Notes: generated from the sequence alone by a model not told the origin. 64,000 nucleotides of DNA from Paracamarosporium sp. OC-R06-R3 (GCA_019828545.1 JACVRA010000171.1:620001-684000), one strand, 5' to 3'. Counted from the first letter of the stretch, positions 23,817-33,654 are shown. Translations and numbers: made by a program.

Positions 23817-24102
23817 TTTGCGTTGATAGCAACAATACTGCAGTTCCAGCCAGATATCAAAAGCCCTTTGGTCGTTCATGACTTGCCTCGATGTTGCGTT
23901 GCCGCTGATACTTCCCTTACATCAGTATCTACAGACCGCCTCACATATCTCGAGGTGGGCGGTGAACCCCCGTTTGTTGACTTCGCTCCTTCCCTTTCAT
24001 CTTCATCGTAACGTGGAGCAACGCGTCGCGGCTTGGCGGCACGTCCCTGCCTTAAAAGAGTCACCGTCGCGCTCCTGCTCTTCTCCTCTCCATCTTGTTT
24101 TA

Positions 24103-24147
24103 GTAAGTACGATCCAACCCTATACTATCGCCCACACTGACTTGTAG
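24103..24147 (+). other. Probable 5' UTR intron of paralog A
   Basis: GTAAGTACG at 24103, a CACTGAC branch-like site and TTGTAG ending at 24147 lie just before the ATG at 24155. The second paralog has the same arrangement. Confidence 0.5.
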
Positions 24148-24154
24148 CGTAGCA

Positions 24155-25110
24155 ATGTCGCACAATTCCCATGATTTTAGTCATCACACAGAGCCTGGGC
24201 ATTACGCCCAGCAACATTCAGCTTCACAGACTCAGCAGGATAACCAAGATTCTCCTGCCATCCGGCAGCTTTGGCACCGCGTTCAAGAGCGGTTTTCACA
24301 GACCCAACAGTCTCCCCTCCAGACTGGCAGGTAAGTTGCCCCGAATCACGTCAGGTTTGCTCACTAACGTTGATGTCTAGCTTGTCGGGAGGTCGTGAGT
24401 CTAACCAGGACCCGCCAAGAACTGAGTCGGCCAGTGTCGTCGACAGACAAACCAGAGAGTTCGCCCGAATGGCGATGGAATTTCATCGGCAGGATGAGCA
24501 GTTGCAGCGGGTAATGGAGCACATACAGCTACAGGAGGAGAAGATCCAGCAATTGCAAGCACAACTGCAAGCACAACAGCCTCGCAAACATCACAGTAAG
24601 TGCACCTTTCACCAGAAAGTTGGCGTTGCAACTGACAAGTTCATAGACGAAAAGCTCAGCAAGATCATTGAGTCGCTGGAAAAGCTCGAGGAATTTATTT
24701 CGTACTACGAGCAAGACTCTACCTTCAGCATGCAGAAAATATTGTCGTTATTCGACCATGATGTGAAGACAGAGATACTGTACTATCGTGGCAACGACAT
24801 CGCCCAGAAATACCTCCAATTGATTCAACGCTACGACAGCATTGCGCGACGCTACGATCCTCGACACCGCGCAACAGTACTTCCAGCACCTCCCGATACC
24901 CTCTCATCACAGTTCCTTCCTGGGCAGCAGTTGATCCAGAACACCAACACACCAACAGGGCAAACACAGAACTCGCGGAAGACCCAGAGTCAGCAGCGTA
25001 ATACGCGGCAAACCCAGAACTCACAAACGCTCCAGAATCGGATCCTGAAGGTGCAGGAACAACCTTTCTCGAATTACGAATCTCAGATGGGGTCCCCCGG
25101 GAACGAATAG
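24155..25110 (+). CDS. Glutamine-rich protein, paralog A of a tandem pair, unknown family
   Basis: Three exons are proposed: 24155-24330, 24381-24595 and 24647-25110, giving 284 residues. The second intron (51 bases) is in frame and open but has GTAAGT and TTCATAG ends. Residues 1-70 are histidine/glutamine-rich. Residues about 80-130 form a glutamine-rich coiled coil (LQRVMEHIQLQEEKIQQLQ). A folded core follows with ILYYRGNDIAQKYLQ and YDSIARRYDPRHR ending in ATVLPAPP. A glutamine/asparagine/threonine-rich tail closes it. There is no signal peptide or membrane segment. Paralog B shares the core, the PRKH residues before the second intron, and both intron phases. A T-rich stretch and a 65-base repeat array follow. 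I do not recognise the family. Confidence 0.65.
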
Positions 25111-25130
25111 TTAAACTTCGCTTATGCGTT

Positions 25131-25165
25131 CATGTTTTTTTTTTTTTTGCTTTTTCTTTTTTCAT
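25131..25165. repeat. Poly(T) stretch after paralog A
   Basis: A T-rich run with few interruptions starts about 20 bases after the stop codon of paralog A. It is low-complexity sequence in the likely 3' untranslated region. Confidence 0.6.
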
Positions 25166-25185
25166 TTTTATTCTTTCGCACGCGT

Positions 25186-25510
25186 GAGTTGTCCCAGACC
25201 CTCGCTGTTTGAGTAAGACATCCCAGATTCTTACCAATTTGCATCATGTCGAGTTGTCCCAGACCCTCGTATCGCCGCGAGATATCCCAGATTCTTGCTT
25301 ATTTGTTCGCTGTTGAGTTGTCCCAGACCCTCATCAGTTATGTATAGGAAATCGTAAATTCCTTGTCAGTCTATCTGTTTTCGAGGTGTCCCAGATCCTC
25401 GCGAGTTACCTGAGGAAATCCTAGATTTCTTATTGGTTTGTCTGTCGGGTTGTCCTAGACCCTCGTATAATCTGGATAAGAGATCCCAGATCCTTATTCT
25501 CTTGTTCTCT
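25186..25510. repeat. 65-bp tandem repeat array downstream of paralog A
   Basis: Five diverged copies start at about 25186, 25251, 25315, 25383 and 25447 (steps 65, 64, 68, 64). Each unit has a first half with GTTGTCCCAGACCCTCG and a second half with ATCCCAGATTCTT, separated by variable bases. The step is not a multiple of three, so the array is unlikely to be coding. The same second-half motif recurs after paralog B. Confidence 0.8.
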
Positions 25511-25676
25511 TTTAAGTATATAGCAAATTTATCTGTACAACGTTTAACTTGCCTGTTAATGTGGCGTTGTTTAACTGAAGAACGTGAATCATAGTGACAT
25601 TCTGACCAGATCACCGACTTTGGAAAGAATAAGAAAAATCCCTCCAACGTAAGGCATTATCCATTGAGCAGCAGGT

Positions 25677-25901
25677 TTAGTCTTCGCCCATGCTATACAC
25701 ATCAGTCCTTCGACTCACCGTAGGCGCTTCGATCGCTTCATTTTGTAGCAATCCCAGCTTAAATAGCCGTTCAATGCGATTCTCACTCTCATAATCACTT
25801 TCATCGGTTGCTGCGGCGTCTGCGCTGTTTGTCCTGGCGGCTTGGCGCTGGGTCGTGACTTCCATAACTTGTCCCTCACTCTCTAACGCTTCTTCTCTCA
25901 T
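25677..25901 (-). CDS. Possible small acidic protein or exon
   Basis: This is an open frame of 74 codons from ATG 25901 (MREEALESEGQVMEV) to a stop at 25677. It has coding-like composition: an acidic middle (DESDYESENRIERLFKLG) and an ordered-looking end (PTVSRRTDVYSMGED). It lies in the promoter side of paralog B, on the opposite strand. No family is recognised, and it may be the last exon of an older gene or chance. Confidence 0.25.
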   Translation of the reverse strand: MREEALESEGQVMEVTTQRQAARTNSADAAATDESDYESENRIERLFKLGLLQNEAIEAPTVSRRTDVYSMGED

Positions 25902-25918
25902 CAACACAATTCAAATCA

Positions 25919-25968
25919 GTAAGTGCGCACACCTTGCCGAACATCCACGGTGCTGACCTATTTGATAG
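25919..25968 (+). other. Probable 5' UTR intron of paralog B
   Basis: GTAAGTGCG at 25919, a GTGCTGACC branch site and TTTGATAG ending at 25968 lie two bases before the ATG at 25971. This mirrors paralog A. Confidence 0.55.
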
Positions 25969-25970
25969 CC

Positions 25971-27129
25971 ATGTCATCATGTAATCAATCATATCAAAAG
26001 AATAACTATTTTCAACACCAGAAACCACTGCAACAGCAGCAGTACGTGCAGCCTCAGCAATACTCACAGCAACTTCCGCCGTACCCTCAGTCGCAGCCAT
26101 ACACGCAGCCACAGCCATATGTGCAGCCAGAGCAGCAGTACAATCAGCAACATTCAGAAGAGTAAGCGACATCTCAGCAGCGTCTGTGCTATCATACTCA
26201 CTACATGTAGTGTTCAGCAAAACGTCTCACGGAGACAGAGAAGAAACCGGAAGCAACAGTCCACCCGGCAGCGGATGGATAATATTGAGCAGATACAGCA
26301 TCAGACCCAACAGTTCAGTCAGCATCTCGAACAGCTCGAGATTAATAGAATGTCAGCTAGACAAGAAGTCATGGACAATAGCATGACAGCGCAAGGTCCT
26401 CAGCCTCAGCTCTCATACCAGCAATTGCCGAACGCCCAGCTCCAGCCCCCAAATATCCAGCTGCAGTTGCCGAGCTATCAGTCACAGCAAATTCAACCTC
26501 CAAGGAAGCATCAGTGTAAGTCGAGGCTTTAATATCACTCACAAAGGAGCGGATCTAACCATTGGACAGCTATGCGAACCTCGGATATACTCAACATGTT
26601 GGACAATTTTGAGTTTTTCCTCGCACAATATGAGAGCAACAGCAACCGTATAATAGAAGAGGGGATCCACGACCTCACCGAAGATCACTGTGTGGAGGTG
26701 CTGTACTACCGTGGCAACGACATCGCAAACCGGTTGCGAGCTTGTTTCCAAAGCTACGACATGATTGCCCAGCGTTATCATCCCAGTCACAGACCGATAG
26801 TTCTTCCACCTCCTCCCGCCAGTTTCTTGGCGACGCAATATCAGCACAACAAGCACGATCATTCACAATCACAACAGCCCCATCAGATTGTCCAACAGCT
26901 TAAGCAGTACCGCGCTTCTTTCCAGGCTGAAGTGGAGCGGCAGAGTCAGCATACTCCGACCAACCATGACAGCATGTACTCTCAGACCTCGACCAGTAAT
27001 AGCCAAGAAGAATTCGCGAGCCGATATGTAGAAAGTTACATCGGAGACTATTATGGGGAAGAGGCAGAAGAGTACGGAGAATACCAGGAAGCAGGATATG
27101 CGGAAGATTACGAGGAAGAAAATGAATAA
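25971..27129 (+). CDS. Glutamine-rich protein, paralog B of a tandem pair, unknown family
   Basis: Three exons are proposed: 25971-26161, 26211-26515 and 26570-27129, giving 351 residues. The first exon is a glutamine/proline/tyrosine repeat (units like QPQPYVQPEQQY). The second exon is basic, then glutamine-rich. The third exon carries the core shared with paralog A: LYYRGNDIANRLRACFQSYD, MIAQRYHPSHRPIVLPPPP. Intron phases (2 then 1) match paralog A. The C terminus is tyrosine/glutamate-rich and very acidic (GEEAEEYGEYQEAGYAEDYE). After the TAA at 27127 the frame continues in coding-like sequence. No family is recognised; a nuclear or condensate-forming protein is possible from composition only. 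Confidence 0.65.
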
Positions 27130-27711
27130 GGTTTTACAGATGGGGACAATTCGACGGTGCTTCCAGAGCAGCTTGGATGCCCACTCTCTGACGCTCCACG
27201 TTTACGCTCTATAACACAACCTCGTCAAACTCAGACCCAGCTAACTGACGTCGACTCGACACCATACCAGAATGATCGTCCTCAGCAAGTGCAAGCTGAA
27301 ATCCGATAGACCCAGCCTATTAGAACAATTGTCAACTATAATGATGCCATGTCAGGGTCTGTACATGATCGAATCTCATCTACAAGTCTTGCAAAGCCAC
27401 AACAGCCATCTCGGCGAACGTATGCTAGCGTTGCTGCACGTCCCCACGTGGAGAAGACGAGTATCTACCAGGACCATATACTGTCCTGGGTCAACAACCT
27501 CGTCCGGGTACCCCACCTTCGTTGGTTTTCGACCCTTTGACGCAATCAGCAGTAATTCTGAAAGAATGAACAAAGCAGCTATAACATTGTGATCCCAGTC
27601 TACTGAACTCATACAATGTTCTATCTGGAACGCAGCGATGCGCCCAGCATCACCACCACCACCACCACCTGCTGAGGCTAATGAGATCGAAGACAAGGAT
27701 TCTCACTAGTG
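27130..27711 (+). pseudogene. Decayed coding-like continuation of paralog B
   Basis: In the same frame as paralog B the sequence reads on with a glutamine/threonine-rich segment (PRQTQTQLTDVDSTPYQNDR) to a TAG at 27307 and on to a TGA at 27538. The nearby +2 frame then gives a proline run and an acidic end (AEANEIEDKDSH) that stops at 27711. The TAA and TAG can be explained as CAA and CAG with one C-to-T change. It could be the lost C-terminal part of an ancestral longer gene, or an unrecognised spliced end. Confidence 0.4.
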
Positions 27712-27769
27712 ATTGCCAGTCTCTGCACGCGTTTCTTGACCCAGACCCAGGAGAGAAATGCCTCAGATT

Positions 27770-28070
27770 CTCAGTTAGCTCGTCACGCCTTATTCTTCTC
27801 AAGGATCCCAGATTCTTGTTTTGGGGTAAGAGGTCTCAGATCCTTACTCTTGCGAGCTGTAATGTCTGTATCCCAGATCAGATGTTAATTTCCAGCGACT
27901 TTGATCTCAGATCAGGTTTACGTCTAGATCCCAGATCAGATGTTTCTTTCTATTAACCAGCCCTAGAATTAGGTTCTCGTTTGTATCCCAGATCCTGAAA
28001 ACTTTCTATCATCCTGGTCTCTAGTTAGGTTTGCATCTTTGTCTCATATCACATGTTCCTGACTAACTTG
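27770..28070. repeat. Diverged TCCCAGAT repeat cluster downstream of paralog B
   Basis: Repeated motifs TCCCAGAT or TCTCAGAT followed by TCTT, CCTT or CAGATG start at 27806, 27834, 27871, 27905, 27929 and 27986. The first two match the second half of the 65-base unit after paralog A. The spacing is irregular. Confidence 0.6.
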
Positions 28071-28771
28071 CTTCTCAGACCTTGTTTTCTGTCTGCGCAC
28101 CAGGTCAGGCGAGCTCTCAGAATAGATGATACATCCCTTCCTTCTGAGGCTTCTCGGAAGATGTCTCAGACGTTTACAGATACGGCTCGTTCTAGTCGCG
28201 TTTTGCTTGATATAGATGCTGTACTGGTACGTAGTTCATTCTAAATGTAAAAATACCATCTCCACATATAGAATATATATGCTTTCCGACTGTGTGACTT
28301 TACAATACTCATCATCCTAAATTCAGGAGGGGTCCCAAGTCTTACTCCTACCAGAAAGCCATTCACTTTAGACGGACCACAGTCTACGCCATGGCGCATC
28401 TTGACAGATCCAAGAAGATTCGTATCAACACCCCCGTGTCATTTTGCTTTGACTTGGTCCGGTATTGTGCTTCATGACGAATGTGCACAATGTGAATGCA
28501 TGCCTAAGAATGATGTACTTCCCAGGAGCAAGCTTTGAAGCACATGGAGAATACACAGGGTAGTCAAATGACCGGATCTTTCTGACAAGGCTAAAAGTGT
28601 ATTGTGTTGTTGTTTTAAGATGCTTATGACGAATAAAGGTTGATTCGGCTACATGTTAGTGAAACTGAATCGGTACTAGCGTAGGTTATAAAGCCTAAGG
28701 GCGAAATCAAAGGACAACATCAATCTATTATTCTACGTCTAGATGCGATCCACGTATCCATCACGCTATCT
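28071..28771. other. Intergenic, 3' flank of the P450 gene
   Basis: No supported gene is seen. This AT-rich stretch ends at the P450 stop codon. Confidence 0.45.
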
Positions 28772-30307
28772 TCAGCGTCGTTTGATGTTCACAATAACGT
28801 CCGACTGTGTGTGGAACCAAGTGTCCTGCGTCTTCCAGGGGCGGTCATGCGCCATGCTGATATCAAAGTGACGCAAGAGCTCCGGCATAAGCGTATGCAG
28901 TTCAGTCAGAGAGATGTTTTTCCCAATGCAGACTCTGGTACCAGAACCGAACGTCAGGATGGACTTCTCCATCTCACGACTCCTTGCCTCAGATTCTAGC
29001 CATCGCTCAGGTCGGAACTCTTCAGCATCTTCTCCAAACACCGTCTGGTCGAAGTGGACGATGCATGGGTTGCAGCCGACACGCCAGCCAGGCGGAATAA
29101 AATACCCAGAGAGCTCAACACCAGTTTTTGGGGAATGCCTTTGCATACTCAGTCCAACACTTGGGTGGAGACGCATCGCTTCCTTGATAGCAGCACCCGT
29201 ATACGGCAGCTGGGCGAGGGACTCGGTATAGCGGATTGGCGAGCTGAGTGTTGTACGATGCGCGTCAATCTCTTCGCGGCATTTTGCAAGCTTTCCAGGG
29301 TGCTTCATGAGGAAGTACAAAGTGGCGCGGAAAGCAATCGCAGTGGTGTCCGACCCCGCCAGCATGGCAATGTATCCTTCGAGCGTCACTTCGTTGTCAG
29401 TGAAGCCGTTTTGCGCGCCCTTGTCGCGAACAATCTTGCTAAATTGTTGTAGCATATCGATACGATCGGCGATGCCGGCACTGATCTCCTTCACACGCTT
29501 TGTGACAACGTCAACAGCCGCAGTATGAATACCTTCGAAGGACTTCAATGCCTTGAATACCGTTGGAGAGACAATGGCCGAGCCTAGGACGAGCGGGCGG
29601 AGGTATGTTGGTGCAATTGCGGCAGCACACAGGACGGGCATGAGAGCTTCGAGCGCTCCAATCCAACCTCCAATATCGGTGTCCTTCTCCATGAACCCGA
29701 ACATGTTTCCGAATGAGAGCTCACCAACTACATCAAAAGCGTACATCTGAAACCAGTGGCCAATATCGACTTGCTCTTTCTTCTCCGCAAACTCAGCCAT
29801 ACGCTCAAGGAATAGGGTGGTGCACTTCGCCACATAGTCCTCATGTTTCAAAACGTTTGCTAGCGAATAGACAGGCGCAACGATTCTTCGATACCGTGCA
29901 TGCTCTTTCTCATCGATGCAAGTAAACTGATCTGGCTGTTTCGAGATCTGCGGGGCACCCCAGATCGGATAGAAGTCGGTCTTCAAAAGCGGATCGCTGA
30001 GGCGGTAGATCTTAGGTATGTCGGCCGCATTCGCAGAAGTCACTTCGTTAGGCGCCAGCCTCACCACGGGGCCATACTTTTTGTGCATTGCACGCTGTAC
30101 CTTGTCCATGTCTCCCGTGTACACTTTGTACATGTACCAAATGCGAGTCACCGAGGCCCAGAATGGTCCTGGCACTTTGGCAAGAGGATGCAGTGTCACG
30201 GCGTACACCATCCATAGTAGAGTGTAGACAAGAGCAGCCAGTGGGCCAACCTTGAACAACCATGTCCAAGGCGACAAGCCTAGGACGGTCTCTGGGAAGA
30301 TGGCCAT
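28772..30307 (-). CDS. Cytochrome P450 monooxygenase
   Basis: This is a single-exon gene of 511 residues starting at ATG 30307 (MAIFPETVLGLSPW). A membrane anchor lies at about residues 15-40. P450 landmarks are all present: the I-helix AGSDTT, the K-helix ExxR in KEAMRLHP, the FRPERW meander, and the haem loop FGSGTRVCIG with its cysteine ligand. The overall sequence resembles the pisatin demethylase-like group of fungal P450s, so a role in detoxifying plant compounds is a fair guess, but P450 substrate prediction is weak. The lack of introns is unusual for such genes but not rare. No biosynthetic backbone gene is nearby. Confidence 0.92.
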   Translation of the reverse strand: MAIFPETVLGLSPWTWLFKVGPLAALVYTLLWMVYAVTLHPLAKVPGPFWASVTRIWYMYKVYTGDMDKVQRAMHKKYGPVVRLAPNEVTSANAADIPKIYRLSDPLLKTDFYPIWGAPQISKQPDQFTCIDEKEHARYRRIVAPVYSLANVLKHEDYVAKCTTLFLERMAEFAEKKEQVDIGHWFQMYAFDVVGELSFGNMFGFMEKDTDIGGWIGALEALMPVLCAAAIAPTYLRPLVLGSAIVSPTVFKALKSFEGIHTAAVDVVTKRVKEISAGIADRIDMLQQFSKIVRDKGAQNGFTDNEVTLEGYIAMLAGSDTTAIAFRATLYFLMKHPGKLAKCREEIDAHRTTLSSPIRYTESLAQLPYTGAAIKEAMRLHPSVGLSMQRHSPKTGVELSGYFIPPGWRVGCNPCIVHFDQTVFGEDAEEFRPERWLESEARSREMEKSILTFGSGTRVCIGKNISLTELHTLMPELLRHFDISMAHDRPWKTQDTWFHTQSDVIVNIKRR

Positions 30308-31813
30308 GACAAAAGAAAGGAATATCACAAGAAGCAAGGCCGAAAACGAGCGACGATCGAGGAAGCTTCTCCTGGACGCAGGAGCAAAAAGAGAATGTGT
30401 GCTCCTTCAGACGCTCCGGGCAAATGGGAGGACAATATGTATGTCTACATTTGGAGCCAGCCCCGTATCCGGCCACCCTCGTCCCTAGATGCATCCACGG
30501 CACGCTCTTCAAATGCCGACGCGGCCCTTGGCCAGAAACTGTTACAACCCTGGGCCCACATGGCCAGCCTTACCCTAGGAGGTAGCGATATGCAATCTGC
30601 GCCAATTCCTGCGTGTTTCTGCATGGGTTCCGCCATCAACCAGGTAATCGAATCTTGGTATCAGAGATCGTACCACCCGATACAAAGAAGGATGCACACC
30701 GCCATAAGTCCCCCTTAACGTCCTACCACGATGCCAGTGATTGCGTCTGAACTGCTCAGCGCGTGCATACACGAGAACGTCTCCACATCAGTCTTTCGAG
30801 CCGGCGGCACAGACCAGGCTTATAACGCGCGAATGTCAAGGTTACGCAACGGGCCGTACCCCAGTAGGTTTATCCCAATCAGGCGATTTTAGCGCACATA
30901 CTAGAGCCAACAGTAGTCTAGTCCACGCGATTTGGAACATCCGCCGTCAGCTATTCAACGCCTCGCGGAGAACGGCGTGATGTCCGCTTCCCCAATTCCG
31001 CGGCGACAGGCCAGCTAGCACTACAACAAATCAGTACTAGAGAGTCAACGTGCGAAGCCACGTTCATGCATCTATCGGCCCATTCCTTCTGAAATTTTGC
31101 AGGTCTCGCACGGCTTGATGCCACGAGAACAGAGGCGATTTAGAATGAATAACGTGATTTTGGCCACACAAGAAGGTCGGGCCCAGGCACAAAACTGTCT
31201 GCTTCCTGCAGCTACCGTAAAATTTTGGGATTCTCGACTGCCCAGAAAGAGCTGAGGCTAACTAGAAAACAGCAAGGAGCGTAGAAGTGGGCCTTCAGGA
31301 TGATGGATAGGTAGTGATTGGTACCTGATCATCCGGGATTTGCAGAACTCTACGCTAGCTGGCTCAAACGGATAGTCAGAACTTGGTAACCCACGCGTTT
31401 TCCCACTTTATTAGTCCAAAGGAAGAGGGGCGAACAGTGAAACGGGCATGGCGGTCACGCCAGCGTGTGTCCAAGCTCACAGGTGCTTGGATCCTTGGCC
31501 TTAGGGTCCCCACTTGTTAAGGCCTGTTCCTGTCTTCTAGCACGGTAACAGTGTGATAGCCGTTCCTTCTTATGTTAATAGCCCCTTGATCATCCCTGGC
31601 TTGACTGACACAGGCCCTGGAAGCATGCCGAATCCTGGAGCCGCACGAAACGGGCAGTGAAGGGAAGATCAACATGTTGTTAGATTTTAGGTGATACGGA
31701 AGCAACCCCCCGAAAAATGGGCACTTGCACCAGGAAATCATATAGTGGAGCGCCCCCTCTCATCGGTGTCGGTTTGCTTCTCTGAGTTGGCTGGGTTGGT
31801 TGAGTGAGCGAAG
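30308..31813. other. Intergenic 1.5 kb, shared upstream region
   Basis: This lies between the divergently transcribed P450 (minus) and CFEM-receptor (plus) genes. Short open frames only, with no family resemblance. Shared promoter activity is possible. Confidence 0.45.
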
Positions 31814-33407
31814 ATGAGGCTATCTAAAGTTGCATTGTTTCTTGCACCTTTGGGTGGCTTGGTAAACGTGGTAGCAGGACAGGCGATGCCCGATTGTGCG
31901 GTAAGTTTTATTCTCCGCATCCTCTGAATCTGTTCGCGAAACATGCGACCTTCGCAACATACTAATTCATGTAGGCGAAATGTCTTCAAAGCAGCCTCAA
32001 AGCCCAAGACAAATGCGAAGCTACCGATGTCGCCTGCATATGCGCTGACACATCACTCAATGCTGCTATACAAGCTTGTGTGTTACAAACTTGCACCGTG
32101 ATTGAAGCATTGGGTACGTACAGTTCAGTGTCCATAGCTTCACCTGCTAACTTTTCTAGCTGCTCAGAATGCGACCCAGACCATGTGTGGTGCTGAAGTG
32201 CGAGACATCACACATATTACGCCCATCATATCGGGTACCTCTGGTGGTGCCGCGATCATTGGAGTCGCTGTCCGTGTCTGGATGTCAGGCGCAGATTTTT
32301 GGCTCGATGATGCTATGTGTGTCCTTGCACTCATCTTTGCCATCCCAATGGCTATCCTAGAGTTCCTAATGTCAGGTTTGGGCTTCGGCAAAGACATCTG
32401 GACACTGACGCCTTCGCAAATATATCGAATCGTCCAAGCAAGTACACCACTTTCCGCAACGGCATCAAACCACTAACTGTGCCTTTGCAGTATACTTGGC
32501 TCACGGAGATATTCTGGTTTGCATCCATTGGTTTCACAAAAATGGCTTTCCTATTCCTCTATCTTCGCGTTTTCCCACGACAAAAGCTCCGCAAAGTGGT
32601 CAACGGTCTCATCGGCGTGATAGGCCTTCATACCGCTATATTCACTATCATCGTCACGGTCAACTGTATCCCTATAACTTACATCTGGACATCATGGGAT
32701 GGCTTGCACTCGGGCAAATGCATCAATCTCAATGCATTCGTTTGGGCACATGCAATCATCGACATCGTCTTTGACTGCGTCATCTTCGCGATCCCGGTTC
32801 CCGAGCTCATCAAGCTGAAGATGAGCGTCAAGAAGCGCATCATGATCGTTGCCATGTTCAGTGTGGGAGGAGTGTAGGTTCTTTCTATGTACACCGCACA
32901 ACAACATAGCTGACCTGAGCCAGTGGAACCATCGTTTCCATTCTCCGCCTTCAATCTCTCCTGGCATTTGCCAACTCCACAAACGCCACGTGGGATAACT
33001 GTCCTACCGCCTATTGGAGCGTTCTCTCCTGTTTCGTAGGCATTTTCTGTGCCTGCATGCCGGCCCTGCGTAAATGCCTCGCCTTCCTGTTCCCCTCGTG
33101 CTTCTCTTCGACCCAGCAAGACTCCAACTACAAAGACTACTCAAACGGACCCAACGCGCGGTTGTCGTCCAACAAGCTGGGACAAAACCGCTCAAGGTCG
33201 CGGTCGGGCCTAGGCTCTGCGTTGCAAAGCTTCGGAGGTATTACCAAGACAGTGGATACAAACTTCACGGTAACAAGGGTGGAGGATGATGAACAGGAAC
33301 TGGTGAATATCAGGAATAAAACCGGTGCCAGGGCGCCGAGTAATTGGAGTGTGGGAGATGGGAGTGACAAGAGCGACAGCGAGAGGCAGATACGACGCTC
33401 TGCATAG
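31814..33407 (+). CDS. CFEM-domain PTH11-type G-protein-coupled receptor
   Basis: Five exons are proposed: 31814-31900, 31975-32113, 32160-32437, 32491-32873 and 32924-33407, giving 456 residues. Residues 1-22 are a signal peptide. The CFEM domain follows with cysteines in PDCA, AKC, DKC, ACIC, QACVLQTC and a last one in TMCG. Seven hydrophobic helices follow from about residue 93, with the typical fungal rhodopsin-like segments WLTEIFWFASIGFTKMAFLF and HAIIDIVFDCVIFAIPVPEL. The tail is basic and serine-rich (SRSRSGLGSAL). The third intron starts with GCAAGT, a GC-AG type. PTH11 in Magnaporthe senses the host surface before infection; a similar sensing role at the plasma membrane is inferred. 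Confidence 0.9.
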
Positions 33408-33654
33408 ACTTAGACAGGTGCCGCCAGGCTTTTGTATATTATACATGGATTTAGATCGACTGAATACCTATAATTAGACGTCAAGACACGACAAAGTTTT
33501 TCGTTAATGGTGTATTAATCTAGTTGTCTTACATTAAGCTGCTGTAGAAGGTAAGAAATGACTGACTGTACAGGACAACATCCGTCCACGTACAAAAATT
33601 CCCTCAGAGACAATCTAAACCTATCATCCATACTGAACTTCGCTGCCATCACCC

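Larger units (their letters stand above)
21807..24102. other. Accessory interval without a supported gene
   Basis: This interval contains a 14-bp minisatellite (21937-22078), a displaced copy of the ferroportin 3' end (23712-23816) and a few short palindromes, for example CTTAGCAT/ATGCTAAG near 23496-23521. An 83-codon open frame starts at ATG 22910 (MTEPNLPMMTR) but has no other support. The 23.1-23.7 kb part is AT-rich with dense stops, like decayed sequence. Confidence 0.4.

Noticed and set aside
25876..26220. Minus-strand ORF over the first exon of paralog B
   Set aside because: It is the antisense reading of the glutamine-codon repeats (alanine/valine-rich) and is not independent evidence.
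28772..33407. P450 and receptor as part of a secondary-metabolite cluster
   Set aside because: No polyketide, peptide or terpene synthase and no cluster regulator is within the window.
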